Shown here: piece by piece, positions 9,247 through 17,356 of the stretch
Layout of the letters: each line of letters starts with the position of its first letter
Numbering within the stretch: position 1 is the first letter of the stretch
From: Bacilli bacterium
Lineage (GTDB): Bacteria > Bacillota_I > Bacilli_A > RFN20 > UBA1709
Assembly (NCBI GenBank): GCA_028694305.1
Contig: JAQUTO010000005.1
Location: 1 to 17,573, forward strand
DNA: 17,573 bases
Reading direction: 5' to 3'
Notes under the pieces: generated by a model
Database searches by the model: none
What the model saw: the letters and a program-made list of their open reading frames with translations, nothing else
Told to the model about the DNA's origin: nothing
Made by a program: the position numbers and the translations under genes

Positions 9247-11859
9247 ATGAAAAAACTAAGCTCAAATGAAGTTCGCAATCTCTGGTTAAATTTCTTTAAA
9301 GAAAAAGGTCATATGGTGGAGGAAGGGGCATCCTTAATTCCAGCTAATGATCCTACTTTACTTTGGATAAATGCGGGTGTTGCTGCCTTAAAAAAGTATT
9401 TTGATGGCACCGAACAACCTAAATCACATCGAATCGTGAATGTCCAAAAGTCACTTAGAACTAATGATATTGAAAATGTTGGCTATACTTCTAGACACCA
9501 CACTTTCTTTGAAATGCTGGGTAACTTTTCCATTGGTGACTACTTTAGAAAAGAAGCTGTTACTTGGGGTTATGAACTTTTAACCTCACCAAAATGGTTT
9601 GATTTTGATGTCAATGACTTGTATTTTACTGTTCACCCAACTGATCAAGAAACCAAAAAGCTTTGGATTAGTTTAGGAGTGGATCCTACGCATATCGTTG
9701 AAAGTGAAGAGAACTTCTGGGAGATTGGAGAAGGACCATGTGGCCCAAATACCGAAATCTATTTTGATCGAGGCCCAGGTTACGATAAACGGGGTCCAGA
9801 ATTAATCCGTGATGATATTGATAATAATCGTTACATCGAATTATGGAATATTGTTTTTTCTCAATATAATGCTAAATTAGGAATGAAACGAAGCGATTAT
9901 CCAGAATTACCACATAAAAATATTGATACTGGGGCAGGATTAGAAAGAATTGTTTGTATCTTACAAGATGGCGAGACCAACTTTGATACTGACTTATTCT
10001 TACCGATTATCCATGCCACTGAAAAGATGTGTGGAAAATCCTATGATAAAAAAGAGAATAAACGGGCCTTTAGAGTTATTGCTGACCATATTAGAACTTG
10101 TACATTTGCCATTGCAGATGGAGCCCAGTTTTCTAATGAAGGCAGAGGCTATGTTTTAAGAAGAGTTTTAAGAAGAGCAGTCCGTTATGGTAAACAATTA
10201 GGCCTTACGGAACCATTCCTATATAAACTCGTTAGTGTAGTTGTTAAGAATATGCAGGATTTCTATCCATATTTAACTGGCAAGATTGACTATGTTGCAA
10301 AACTAGTGAAGATTGAAGAAGAAAAATTTGAGAAGACTTTGGCTTCCGGAGAACAAATGTTATTGGCAGTTCTTCAAGACACTAAAGGTAAAGAAATCTC
10401 TGGTAAAGATGCTTTTAAACTTTATGATACCTATGGCTTCCCATATGAATTAACGGAAGAAATGGCTAAAGAAAAAGGTTTTAGTGTTAATCGGGCAGAA
10501 TTCGATGTGGAGATGGAGGCTCAAAAAGAAAGAGCTAGAAATGCTATGAGTAAAGCTCAATCTATGAACCGTCAATCAAAAGACTTATTGGATTTTGTTG
10601 AGAAATCAGAATTTAGTTATGACCCAACTCCTATTAAAGCCAAAGTTATTGCTATCTTTAAAGATGGAGTGCGAGTTAAAGAACTCAAGGATTCTGGTGC
10701 TTTAGTTTTTGATAAAACAACTTTCTATGCTGAAAGTGGCGGCCAAGTGGCTGATCAAGGTATTATTAAGAATACCAGTGATGAATTTAACGTAGTTGAT
10801 GTTCAACATGCCCCTAGTAAACAAAACTTACACTTTGTGGACCCACAAGGTGAGACCATTCATGTTGGCGATGAATTTGAATTAGTCGTTGATATGGAGA
10901 AGCGGAGAAGAACAACTCGTAATCACTCCAGCGTTCACTTACTTGATGAAGCTTTACGAGAAATTCTCGGTAACCATGTTGCGCAAGCTGGCTCTTATGT
11001 TGACAGTGAACGTTTTAGATTTGACTTTACGCACTTTGAAAAAATGACACCAGAACAAATTCTTCAAGTAGAAGAATTAGTTAATAAAAAGATTGATGAG
11101 GCTTTAGTAGCGGATATTCGGAATATGCCAATTGCTGAAGCTAAAAAGAGTGGCGCGATTGCCTTATTCTCAGAAAAATATGGCGATATTGTCCGAGTTG
11201 TCAATTTTGGCAATTGGTCCATTGAATTCTGTGGTGGTTGCCATGTCAATAATACCCGTGATATCGGCTCGTTCGTAATTCTTTCTGAAGAAAGTATTTC
11301 TTCGGGTGTTAGAAGAATTGAAGGGACGACTAGTATCAATGCTTATCATGCTATGAAACAAAGAGAAGCCATTCTTGATTCAGTTGGTAAGTCATTAGGG
11401 GCCTTGTCTTATAATGAGATTAAGGATCGTTTAGCGACTTATACTGAACGAAATAATGAGTTACAAAGTCAACTTGCTAACTTAAAGAAACAAATGGTTA
11501 ATCAAGTTGCTAAAGATTTATTAGCAACTAAGAAAAATGTTAAAGGAATTGAGACAATCGTAGCAAAAGTTGAAAAATATGATAAAGATATGCTGCAATA
11601 TTTGATTGATGATTTAAAATCATCCTTAAATGAATATTTTATCTTTATTTGTAATGTCGATGTTGATAGAGTGTCATTAGCAGCTGCAAGTTCTAAACAA
11701 GCAGTCGCCAATGGATTATTAGCGGGTAACGTTATTAAAGAAGCTGCCAAAATCGTTGGTGGTGGCGGTGGCGGTCGTCCTGACTTTGCTCAAGCAGGTG
11801 GTAAGGATGTCACTAAAGCCGATGCTACTTTAGATTTTGTTAAAACAAAATTAGTGTGA
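9247..11859 (+). CDS. alaS: Alanyl-tRNA synthetase
   Basis: AlaRS charges tRNA-Ala with alanine and removes mischarged Ser and Gly. The ATG at 9247 is 6 bp after GGAGGTG (9234-9240); the earlier in-frame codons at 9226 lie in the terminator T tract and are rejected. The protein has 870 residues, the usual size. The class II catalytic core shows LLWINAGVAALKKYFDG and RTNDIENVGYTSRHH with FFEMLGNFS, and motif 3 GAGLERI at about 229-235. The editing domain has the zinc set H560, H564 (HSSVH) and C662, H666 (CGGCH). A coiled stretch and the C-Ala domain follow, with the GGGGGGRPDFAQAGG segment near residue 838. All key residues are intact. Expression is controlled by the upstream T-box; the stop codon overlaps the ruvX ribosome binding site, so the downstream genes probably share this transcript. 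Confidence 0.98.
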   Translation: MKKLSSNEVRNLWLNFFKEKGHMVEEGASLIPANDPTLLWINAGVAALKKYFDGTEQPKSHRIVNVQKSLRTNDIENVGYTSRHHTFFEMLGNFSIGDYFRKEAVTWGYELLTSPKWFDFDVNDLYFTVHPTDQETKKLWISLGVDPTHIVESEENFWEIGEGPCGPNTEIYFDRGPGYDKRGPELIRDDIDNNRYIELWNIVFSQYNAKLGMKRSDYPELPHKNIDTGAGLERIVCILQDGETNFDTDLFLPIIHATEKMCGKSYDKKENKRAFRVIADHIRTCTFAIADGAQFSNEGRGYVLRRVLRRAVRYGKQLGLTEPFLYKLVSVVVKNMQDFYPYLTGKIDYVAKLVKIEEEKFEKTLASGEQMLLAVLQDTKGKEISGKDAFKLYDTYGFPYELTEEMAKEKGFSVNRAEFDVEMEAQKERARNAMSKAQSMNRQSKDLLDFVEKSEFSYDPTPIKAKVIAIFKDGVRVKELKDSGALVFDKTTFYAESGGQVADQGIIKNTSDEFNVVDVQHAPSKQNLHFVDPQGETIHVGDEFELVVDMEKRRRTTRNHSSVHLLDEALREILGNHVAQAGSYVDSERFRFDFTHFEKMTPEQILQVEELVNKKIDEALVADIRNMPIAEAKKSGAIALFSEKYGDIVRVVNFGNWSIEFCGGCHVNNTRDIGSFVILSEESISSGVRRIEGTTSINAYHAMKQREAILDSVGKSLGALSYNEIKDRLATYTERNNELQSQLANLKKQMVNQVAKDLLATKKNVKGIETIVAKVEKYDKDMLQYLIDDLKSSLNEYFIFICNVDVDRVSLAAASSKQAVANGLLAGNVIKEAAKIVGGGGGGRPDFAQAGGKDVTKADATLDFVKTKLV

Positions 11860-11867
11860 GGTAATAA

Positions 11868-12299
11868 ATGAGAATATTAGGATTAGATGTTGGTTCAAGA
11901 ACAATAGGAATAGCCCTCTCGGACTCTTTGGGAATAATTGCTCAAGGAATTGAGACTTTTCGCTATAAAGAAGATGATTTTGAAGCCGTCATAGAACATC
12001 TGGACAACCTAATTCGTAAATATGAGATTAAAACTGTGGTGATGGGTTTACCATTACACATGAATGGTGATGTTAGTGAAAGTGCACTTAGAGTTCAAGA
12101 ATTAGCCAGTGAATTAAAAGATAATTCGAATGTTAAGATTGAATTCATTGATGAACGACTCACCACTGTTCAAGTAACTAGGACGTTATTAGAGGCTGAT
12201 GTTTCGCGGAAGAAACGCAAAGCTGTTGTGGATAAAATGGCGGCAGTCGTTATCTTACAGACTTATCTTGATTTAAAGGGAGGTCAAAAAAATGGATGA
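11868..12299 (+). CDS. ruvX: RuvX/YqgF family resolvase-like nuclease
   Basis: A 143-residue RNase H-fold protein, known as YqgF/RuvX (YrrK in B. subtilis), which is implicated in 16S rRNA 3'/5' end maturation and in Holliday junction resolution. The N-terminus MRILGLDVGSRTIGIALSD contains the first catalytic aspartate D7; GLPLHMNG is at 60-67; FIDERLT gives D95/E96; and VDKMAAVVILQTYLD gives D122, completing the acidic set. The ribosome binding site TGAGGT (11857-11862) includes the alaS stop codon, 5 bp before the ATG. It overlaps the next gene by 8 bp. In B. subtilis ireB (yrzL) lies between alaS and yrrK; it is missing here. Confidence 0.94.
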   Translation: MRILGLDVGSRTIGIALSDSLGIIAQGIETFRYKEDDFEAVIEHLDNLIRKYEIKTVVMGLPLHMNGDVSESALRVQELASELKDNSNVKIEFIDERLTTVQVTRTLLEADVSRKKRKAVVDKMAAVVILQTYLDLKGGQKNG

Positions 12300-12567
12300 T
12301 GATGTTCTCTATGTAAGTGATGAACAAGGTAATGAAATTACCATGAAGATTCTTTTTACTTTCGAAGATGAACGTCTCAAACGTAAATACGTGGTGTATT
12401 GCAATCCGGCTAATCCAAAGGGCGATACTTATGCATCTATTTTTGATGATGATGGGCATCTTTATCCCATTGAAAGCGATGAAGAATGGGACATGGTTGA
12501 AGAAGTTTTAGGTAGTTTTATGGAAGAAAATCAGAATGGAACGATCAAAGTTCAGGAAAAGGAGTAA
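12292..12567 (+). CDS. DUF1292 (UPF0473/YrzB) family protein
   Basis: A 91-residue, strongly acidic soluble protein that matches the DUF1292 family of unknown function: it has the ITMKILFTFEDERLKRKYVVY core, the YASIFDDDG turn and the EEWDMVEEVLGSF helix. No catalytic residues can be assigned. GGGAGGT (12278-12284) precedes the ATG by 7 bp, and the start overlaps the end of ruvX by 8 bp. The ruvX-DUF1292 pair is conserved across Firmicutes (yrrK-yrzB), which suggests linked function, but none is demonstrated that I know of. The C-terminal tail from about residue 80 is lysine/glutamate-rich and probably disordered. Confidence 0.88.
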   Translation: MDDDVLYVSDEQGNEITMKILFTFEDERLKRKYVVYCNPANPKGDTYASIFDDDGHLYPIESDEEWDMVEEVLGSFMEENQNGTIKVQEKE

Positions 12568-12570
12568 CTT

Positions 12571-13188
12571 ATGGGATGTGTCATTATTGGAATTGCTGGT
12601 GGTAGTGCAAGTGGCAAAACCTCAGTAGCAGAACGTTTGTTTGCTAAGAATAAATCCGAATCTATTGCCATGATTAGACTCGATGACTATTATCATCAAC
12701 ATAGTGGGATGACTTATGAAGAAAGATCTCAAATAAACTATGACCATCCTGACTCTTTTGATTTAAAATTACTTCAATCAGACTTAGAAAAACTCAAATC
12801 AGGTAAAAGCATTGAAAAACCTATTTATGATTACTCAATCCATAATCGCAGCGATAAAACTGAAGTTATTAAACCAGTTGATGTTATCATTCTTGAAGGT
12901 ATTTTAACTTTTGTAGAACCTGCCATTCGGGATTTGTGCGATATTAAAATATTTGTTGATACGCCCGATGATATTCGTTTTATCAGAAGACTTAGAAGAG
13001 ATGTGGATGAACGGAAGAGAACAGTTGAATCAATTATCAGTCAATATTTAGCGACGGTTCGACCAATGCATATTCAATTTGTGGAACCAACTAAGAAGTT
13101 TGCTGATATCATTATTCCATGGGGTGGTCAAAACCCGATTGTTATCGATATTATCTCTTCTAAAATATCTAGCATAATAAATGGCTAG
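12571..13188 (+). CDS. udk: Uridine kinase
   Basis: Phosphorylates uridine and cytidine to UMP and CMP in pyrimidine salvage. The 205-residue protein has the family length. The P-loop GGSASGKTS is at residues 10-18; RLDDYYH (DDYY 38-41) supplies the catalytic aspartate region; NYDHPDSFD (56-64) and IYDYSIHNR (85-93) form the nucleoside pocket; LEGIL is at 108-112; and RFIRRLRRDVDERKR (136-150) is the lid with phosphate-binding arginines. The ribosome binding site AAGGAG (12559-12564) lies inside the end of the DUF1292 gene, and only 3 bp separate the two genes. In B. subtilis mltG, yrrM and a peptidase pair stand between yrzB and udk; they are absent here. The greA promoter begins immediately after the stop codon. 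Confidence 0.95.
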   Translation: MGCVIIGIAGGSASGKTSVAERLFAKNKSESIAMIRLDDYYHQHSGMTYEERSQINYDHPDSFDLKLLQSDLEKLKSGKSIEKPIYDYSIHNRSDKTEVIKPVDVIILEGILTFVEPAIRDLCDIKIFVDTPDDIRFIRRLRRDVDERKRTVESIISQYLATVRPMHIQFVEPTKKFADIIIPWGGQNPIVIDIISSKISSIING

Positions 13189-13206
13189 TATGGTATAATC
13201 AATAAG
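13171..13206 (+). promoter_or_regulatory. greA promoter (extended -10)
   Basis: TATGGTATAAT (13189-13199) directly abuts the udk stop codon (13186-13188) and contains TGG plus TATAAT. The hexamer 17 bp upstream, AGCATA (13171-13176), is a poor -35, as expected if the extended -10 carries the activity. The predicted start near 13206 leaves a leader of about 18 nt. Confidence 0.75.
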
Positions 13207-13223
13207 ACCGTGAGGTGAATAAA

Positions 13224-13688
13224 ATGGCTAAAATACTATTAACAAAAGAAGGCTTACAACAACTTCAAGATGAACTCGACAATTTAAAGAATGTTGAGCG
13301 TCAAAAAGTTATTGATGAATTAAAAGATGCGCGGGCCCAGGGTGACTTATCTGAAAACGCAGACTATGATGCTGCTAGAAATCGGCAATCTCAAGTTGAA
13401 TCGCGAATCAATGAGGTCGAACATATTATTGCTAACGCAGAAATTATTGAAGCATCGAAAAAGAGTAAAACAATCGTTCACTTAGCATCAACAGTCACAA
13501 TTTTAGATAAATCTGATAATGAAAAAGCAGTTTATACCATTGTTGGACCAGTCGAGGCTAACCCAACTAAAGGAAAAATCTCAAATGAGGCTCCAATTGC
13601 TATTGCTTTAATGGGTCATTCAAAAGGTGATGTTGTTACCATTAAAGTCAAGAAGCCTTATGACGTTGAAATCTTAGATATTAAATAG
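13224..13688 (+). CDS. greA: Transcription elongation factor GreA
   Basis: GreA enters the secondary channel of RNA polymerase and stimulates cleavage of backtracked RNA. I choose ATG 13224 (MAKILLTKEG), 8 bp after GAGG (13212-13215); the in-frame GTG at 13215 overlaps that ribosome binding site. The 154-residue protein is of normal length: an N-terminal antiparallel coiled coil (about 8-75) with the tip GDLSENADYDAA, whose D41 and E44 are the acidic residues that help position the catalytic Mg2+, and a C-terminal FKBP-like domain (about 80-154) with IVGPVEANPTKGKISNEAP and the LMGHSKGD signature. It has its own promoter and a terminator that starts on its stop codon, so it can be a single-gene unit as well as the end of the alaS transcript. 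Confidence 0.97.
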   Translation: MAKILLTKEGLQQLQDELDNLKNVERQKVIDELKDARAQGDLSENADYDAARNRQSQVESRINEVEHIIANAEIIEASKKSKTIVHLASTVTILDKSDNEKAVYTIVGPVEANPTKGKISNEAPIAIALMGHSKGDVVTIKVKKPYDVEILDIK

Positions 13689-13714
13689 AAACCATTAATT
13701 TGGTTTCTTTTTTT
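13688..13714 (+). terminator. Intrinsic terminator after greA
   Basis: GAAACCA (13688-13694), loop TTAATT, TGGTTTC (13701-13707), then seven T (13708-13714). The 7-bp stem starts on the last base of the greA stop codon. It separates the alaS-greA genes from comEA. Between 13715 and 13760 I see no convincing promoter for comEA. Confidence 0.92.
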
Positions 13715-13760
13715 AGGAAAAATCTAATAGTTGCACTATGTATCTTTTGAGGTGATTAAG

Positions 13761-14312
13761 ATGAAGATAGTGCTGGGTATAGTTTTATTAACTATTATGT
13801 ATTTATTTGGGATGGGGAAGTTAGAGAACATTCGCTTAAGAGATCTCTCGAGTTTAAATTCCACAAGTGTGGTTTCTTCAGTGACTTCTGTTAACTCAAG
13901 TTCCTCATCGAGTAGCAGTATTTCTCTGGTCTCAATTGCGATAAGTGGGGCTGTGAACACTCCGGGGACATATATGATTACGCTTTATCTAACACTTGGC
14001 GATTTACTGGAGAAGGCCGGGGGAGTATTAGAAACGGCGGATAGCAGTTGTTATAATGTTGATTACATTATCGATGGAACAGAGAAAACCTTATATATTC
14101 CACTTAAGAGCGAGGCTAAAAAAGTCTCTATCAATAGTGCTAGTGAAGAAGACTTGGATACTTTGCCTTCCATTGGACCATCATTAGCAAGTGCCATTAC
14201 TAAATATCGAAGCAGTAATGGTAGCTTTAAGAAAATTGAAGATATCATGAAGGTTGATGGTATCGGCAGTGGGACTTTTATTAAGATTCGCGATTATATT
14301 ACCCTTGAATGA
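13761..14312 (+). CDS. comEA: ComEA-type competence DNA receptor
   Basis: ComEA is the membrane-anchored receptor that binds incoming double-stranded DNA and hands it to the ComEC channel. I place the start at ATG 13761, 6 bp after TTGAGGTGA (13747-13754), not at the earlier TTG 13731. The 183-residue protein has a single N-terminal membrane segment (about 3-18), a serine-rich flexible linker (30-55, with eight consecutive Ser), an SLBB-like domain (about 56-120; VSIAISGAVNTPGTY, LGDLLEKAGGV), and a C-terminal double helix-hairpin-helix DNA-binding domain: VSINSASEEDLDTLPSIGPS (122-141) and VDGIGSGTFIKI (165-176). The last codon overlaps comEC by 4 bp (ATGA), so the two are translationally coupled. 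The B. subtilis comEB gene is absent between them. Domain order is that of Gram-positive ComEA. Confidence 0.93.
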   Translation: MKIVLGIVLLTIMYLFGMGKLENIRLRDLSSLNSTSVVSSVTSVNSSSSSSSSISLVSIAISGAVNTPGTYMITLYLTLGDLLEKAGGVLETADSSCYNVDYIIDGTEKTLYIPLKSEAKKVSINSASEEDLDTLPSIGPSLASAITKYRSSNGSFKKIEDIMKVDGIGSGTFIKIRDYITLE

Positions 14313-16348
14313 CTTTAATTCTTTTTTATTGTTTATTATGCTTTATCTTGGGTTTATTAACACCTAAACTTTGGTATTTAGGCTTTTTAATTATACCCAT
14401 TATTGTTTTTATCTATAAAAATCAGAATAAAAAGATTATTATTGCCCTCATTATTTGTTTTGGTGTGGGCTTTTTAATCATGCCTAGAATTAAAACATTC
14501 ACTGATACTAGTTATAGTGGGACAGTTCGCGTAACTAAGATTTACGATAACTATGTTTATCTGAAGGATGGCTCTGGTAATCGTTTTATTAGTTATGATA
14601 ATTATTGCGGTGATAGCAAGTGCGTTTTAACGGTTAAAGGGAAACTTGTTGAAATGGATAATTCTGGTACACCTCTAGTATCTGATTATAAGGATTTTCT
14701 TTGGAAACAAGGGATTAAATATATCCTTTTTATTGATGATTACGAGATTAAAAGCGCATCAACTAACTATCGAGAGGTAATCATTCAATGTTGTACAGGA
14801 AACTTGAGCGCGCCAGTTGCTCAGTTCATTCGTTTATTAGTTTTTGGCGATAAAACAGATAGTTTGGAATTATACGGTGAATTAAAGACTTTAGCCGTAT
14901 TACAATTATTTGTAGTTTCGGGCTTTCATTTTAATATTCTATATTTGGTTTTAGAACGTTTAACTAGTCGTTTCATTAAACATAAATGGGTCATCTTAAT
15001 ACTGCTGATTCCTTACTTGTATTTATTGGATTTCTCAGTTCCAGCCTTAAGGGCCTTTATTATGCTCTTATTAAGATGTATCAACCAAGAATATCTAGAT
15101 AATAGTTACAATAACTACGATTTCTTATTCATCGCGGCTTTTTGTTGTTTAATTATCAATCCATTAAACATTTATTCTTTTTCGTTTCTTATGACTTTCT
15201 TAATTAACTTCAATCTTTATCTCATTACTCGGGTCAAGTTCAAAAAGAAGATTCATCAAGTTTATCTAGTTCCACTTTTGACTTATCTCGGTTTTATTCC
15301 GATTTTGTTATATCTCAACTATGAACTAAACCTAGTGGCTCCAATTTATAATGCGGTTTATGCATTGTTTATACCGGTATTCTATTTAGTCTCAATCCTG
15401 GTTTGCTTCTTCAACTTTCTGGAAGTGGTTTTCTTACCTTTCGTCTTAGGCTTCAACCAAGTATTGGAGTGGAGTATTAACCATTCAATTATTCTGATAA
15501 TGGGGAAACCAACTATTGTTTTTACTGTTATTTACTATTTAAGTTATTATTACTTCCTTTATAACTATGATTTAAAGATAAAGAAACGCTGTATTGGCGT
15601 TGGAGTTTATTTATTGATATTACTAACTTACAAATATTATGAACCCTACTTATCTAATAACTGCAGTGTCACATATATAAATGTTAATCAAGGGGACTGC
15701 GCGTTAGTGCGTTTACCATATAATAGTTACAACATCTTGATTGATACGGGTGGAAGTCAAACAACCGATTATGCAACTAGTCGAATCATCCCGTATTTGA
15801 AAGCCCTGGGGGTTAAAAAACTGGATTATGTAATTCTAAGCCATGAAGACTTTGATCATTGTGGGGCTTTACCATCATTAAAGGAACATTTTACGGTGAC
15901 TAATGAGTTGCATGGGAATAGTTGGTCTTCATTGACTTTTGGTAAGACTATTCTAACTAATCTCAACCGCAATACCTATGATAATGAGAACGATAATAGT
16001 TCAGTAATTCATTTTGAGTTAATGGATCGTTCCTTCTTATTTATGGGCGATGCTTCTAGCGTAGTTGAACAGCAACTAATCATCGATAATCCATCTTTAG
16101 ACGTCGATGTTTTAAAAGCTGGTCATCATGGTGCAAAAACATCATCAAGTTATGCCTTTTTAGAGTATTATCAGCCCGGACTGGTAATTCTAAGTGTAGG
16201 TAAGAATAATCACTATGGTCACCCAAGTCTAGAAGTACTTGCTAATCTCTATCACCTCCAAATACCATACTATCGAACTGATTATCAAGGAAGTGTGGTT
16301 ATCGAATCTATTCCAAATTGGGTAATATTACTGAAAAAAGTATCATAA
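14309..16348 (+). CDS. comEC: ComEC/Rec2 DNA uptake channel
   Basis: ComEC is the polytopic membrane protein through which single-stranded DNA enters during natural transformation. The 679-residue protein has N-terminal membrane segments (about 1-60), a DUF4131 OB-like extracellular domain (about 65-150) containing C100 and C105, a multi-pass competence domain (about 165-440) with QLFVVSGFHFN (199-209) and the signature SVPALRAF (243-250), and a C-terminal metallo-beta-lactamase-like domain (about 453-679). The last has QGD (461-463), DTGG (479-482), HEDFDH (512-517), GD (580-581), AGHHGA (604-609) and NNHYGHPS (633-640), so the metal ligands expected for a nuclease are kept. The usual competence-domain motif is SGLHV-like; SGFHFN is a divergent form. 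It overlaps comEA by 4 bp. Natural competence would also need a pilus, which is not in this window. Confidence 0.95.
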   Translation: MTLILFYCLLCFILGLLTPKLWYLGFLIIPIIVFIYKNQNKKIIIALIICFGVGFLIMPRIKTFTDTSYSGTVRVTKIYDNYVYLKDGSGNRFISYDNYCGDSKCVLTVKGKLVEMDNSGTPLVSDYKDFLWKQGIKYILFIDDYEIKSASTNYREVIIQCCTGNLSAPVAQFIRLLVFGDKTDSLELYGELKTLAVLQLFVVSGFHFNILYLVLERLTSRFIKHKWVILILLIPYLYLLDFSVPALRAFIMLLLRCINQEYLDNSYNNYDFLFIAAFCCLIINPLNIYSFSFLMTFLINFNLYLITRVKFKKKIHQVYLVPLLTYLGFIPILLYLNYELNLVAPIYNAVYALFIPVFYLVSILVCFFNFLEVVFLPFVLGFNQVLEWSINHSIILIMGKPTIVFTVIYYLSYYYFLYNYDLKIKKRCIGVGVYLLILLTYKYYEPYLSNNCSVTYINVNQGDCALVRLPYNSYNILIDTGGSQTTDYATSRIIPYLKALGVKKLDYVILSHEDFDHCGALPSLKEHFTVTNELHGNSWSSLTFGKTILTNLNRNTYDNENDNSSVIHFELMDRSFLFMGDASSVVEQQLIIDNPSLDVDVLKAGHHGAKTSSSYAFLEYYQPGLVILSVGKNNHYGHPSLEVLANLYHLQIPYYRTDYQGSVVIESIPNWVILLKKVS

Positions 16349-16366
16349 TATGATATAATTTAGCAG
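16331..16366 (+). promoter_or_regulatory. holA promoter (extended -10)
   Basis: CTGAAA (16331-16336), 17-bp spacer, and TATGATATAAT (16349-16359), an extended -10 that begins on the base after the comEC stop codon. The -35 lies inside comEC. The predicted start near 16366 falls within the holA ribosome binding site AGGTGA (16365-16370), giving a leader of only about 9 nt. Confidence 0.7.
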
Positions 16367-16374
16367 GTGAATAT

Positions 16375-17343
16375 ATGAACTATATTGTTATGGGGAGCCA
16401 ACCGGCTTCAATTAAAAAAAGAAGTGCTAAAATCATAACTTCCCTTGTCGGTGAAGTTAATGATTTTAATGTGGTTTCTTATGCTTATGGTGAAACTCCA
16501 ATCTCGACCATTATTGCCGATGCTAAAATCCAAGGTTTAGGTGGTAAAAAAGTCATCGAAATCACAAATCCGACTTTTTTAATGGATTATAAAGAAGAGG
16601 AAGTTAGTGACCTAGAAAGTTTATTGGCTTTTATGAGAAGCACTAATGAAGTTTACTTCATTTTTGAATTAGTTATACAAGAAAACCAGGCTAAAAAGGG
16701 TGTCTTTAAAAAGAGTGAGTTAATCTCTAACTTTCTGAAGAATGTAACCTTAGAAACCATTGCTGATATTGGTAAAAATGACTGGCCAGTCGCAGTTAAA
16801 AGACTATTAGTCAATCGAGGTTATACCATGAGTGATGATGCTTTAACTCTTTTCTTGGAGAGAACAGGGCATGATTTGACCTTAATTATTAATGAATTGG
16901 ATAAACTTGGCACTTATTCTTCAAATATTAGTTACGAAGATGTGAAAAATCTAGTGGCAGTGCCCTTAGAAGATAATTTCTTTAAGATTGCTGATGCTTT
17001 AATTCATCAACAAAGTGATGTGGCTTTGAATACAATTAATGACTTATTTATTCAAAAATATGAACCATCTTCCTTGATTTCGCTTTTAGCTGGACAATTC
17101 CACTTTATGTATCAAGTTAAATACTTATCTGATTGTGCAGTTTCAACTTCGGAAATAGGCGAGATTTTGAATGTAACAAACCCTTATCGAGTTCAAATGG
17201 TGCAAAATCAATTATATGGTGTTAGTCAAGCTGATGTATTATACTTAATTGAACGCTTAGGTTTGTTAGACTATCAAATAATGACTGGTCAAATCGAACG
17301 TCATTTGGGTTTAGAGTTATTATGTATAGAATGCTTACGTTAA
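16375..17343 (+). CDS. holA: DNA polymerase III subunit delta
   Basis: The delta subunit of the clamp loader opens the beta sliding clamp so it can be loaded on primed DNA. The 322-residue protein is slightly shorter than the common 330-345. Recognised parts: the N-terminal domain with IADAKIQGLGGKKVIEITNP (about 43-62), the middle segment ending ERTGHDLTLIINELDKLGTY, typical of the AAA+-like region (about 162-181), VAVPLEDNFFKIADALI, and a C-terminal helical collar domain with SLISLLAGQFHFMYQ. Delta lacks a working ATPase site, and no Walker A is seen here. The ATG at 16375 follows AGGTGA by 4 bp. It has its own probable promoter at the end of comEC, and comEC-holA adjacency is common in Bacilli (B. 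subtilis yqeN). The stop codon touches the fmt ribosome binding site. Confidence 0.92.
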   Translation: MNYIVMGSQPASIKKRSAKIITSLVGEVNDFNVVSYAYGETPISTIIADAKIQGLGGKKVIEITNPTFLMDYKEEEVSDLESLLAFMRSTNEVYFIFELVIQENQAKKGVFKKSELISNFLKNVTLETIADIGKNDWPVAVKRLLVNRGYTMSDDALTLFLERTGHDLTLIINELDKLGTYSSNISYEDVKNLVAVPLEDNFFKIADALIHQQSDVALNTINDLFIQKYEPSSLISLLAGQFHFMYQVKYLSDCAVSTSEIGEILNVTNPYRVQMVQNQLYGVSQADVLYLIERLGLLDYQIMTGQIERHLGLELLCIECLR

Positions 17344-17356
17344 GGAGAGGGATATT

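Noticed and set aside
13731..13760. Longer comEA start at TTG 13731
   Set aside because: The TTGAGGTGA ribosome binding site at 13747-13754 lies inside this extension and serves ATG 13761, which also places the membrane segment at the N-terminus.
13851..13925. Serine-coding stretch in comEA as a possible insertion or phase-variable repeat
   Set aside because: Serine codons are mixed (TCA, TCC, TCG, AGT, AGC) with no tandem DNA unit, so it looks like a selected flexible linker.
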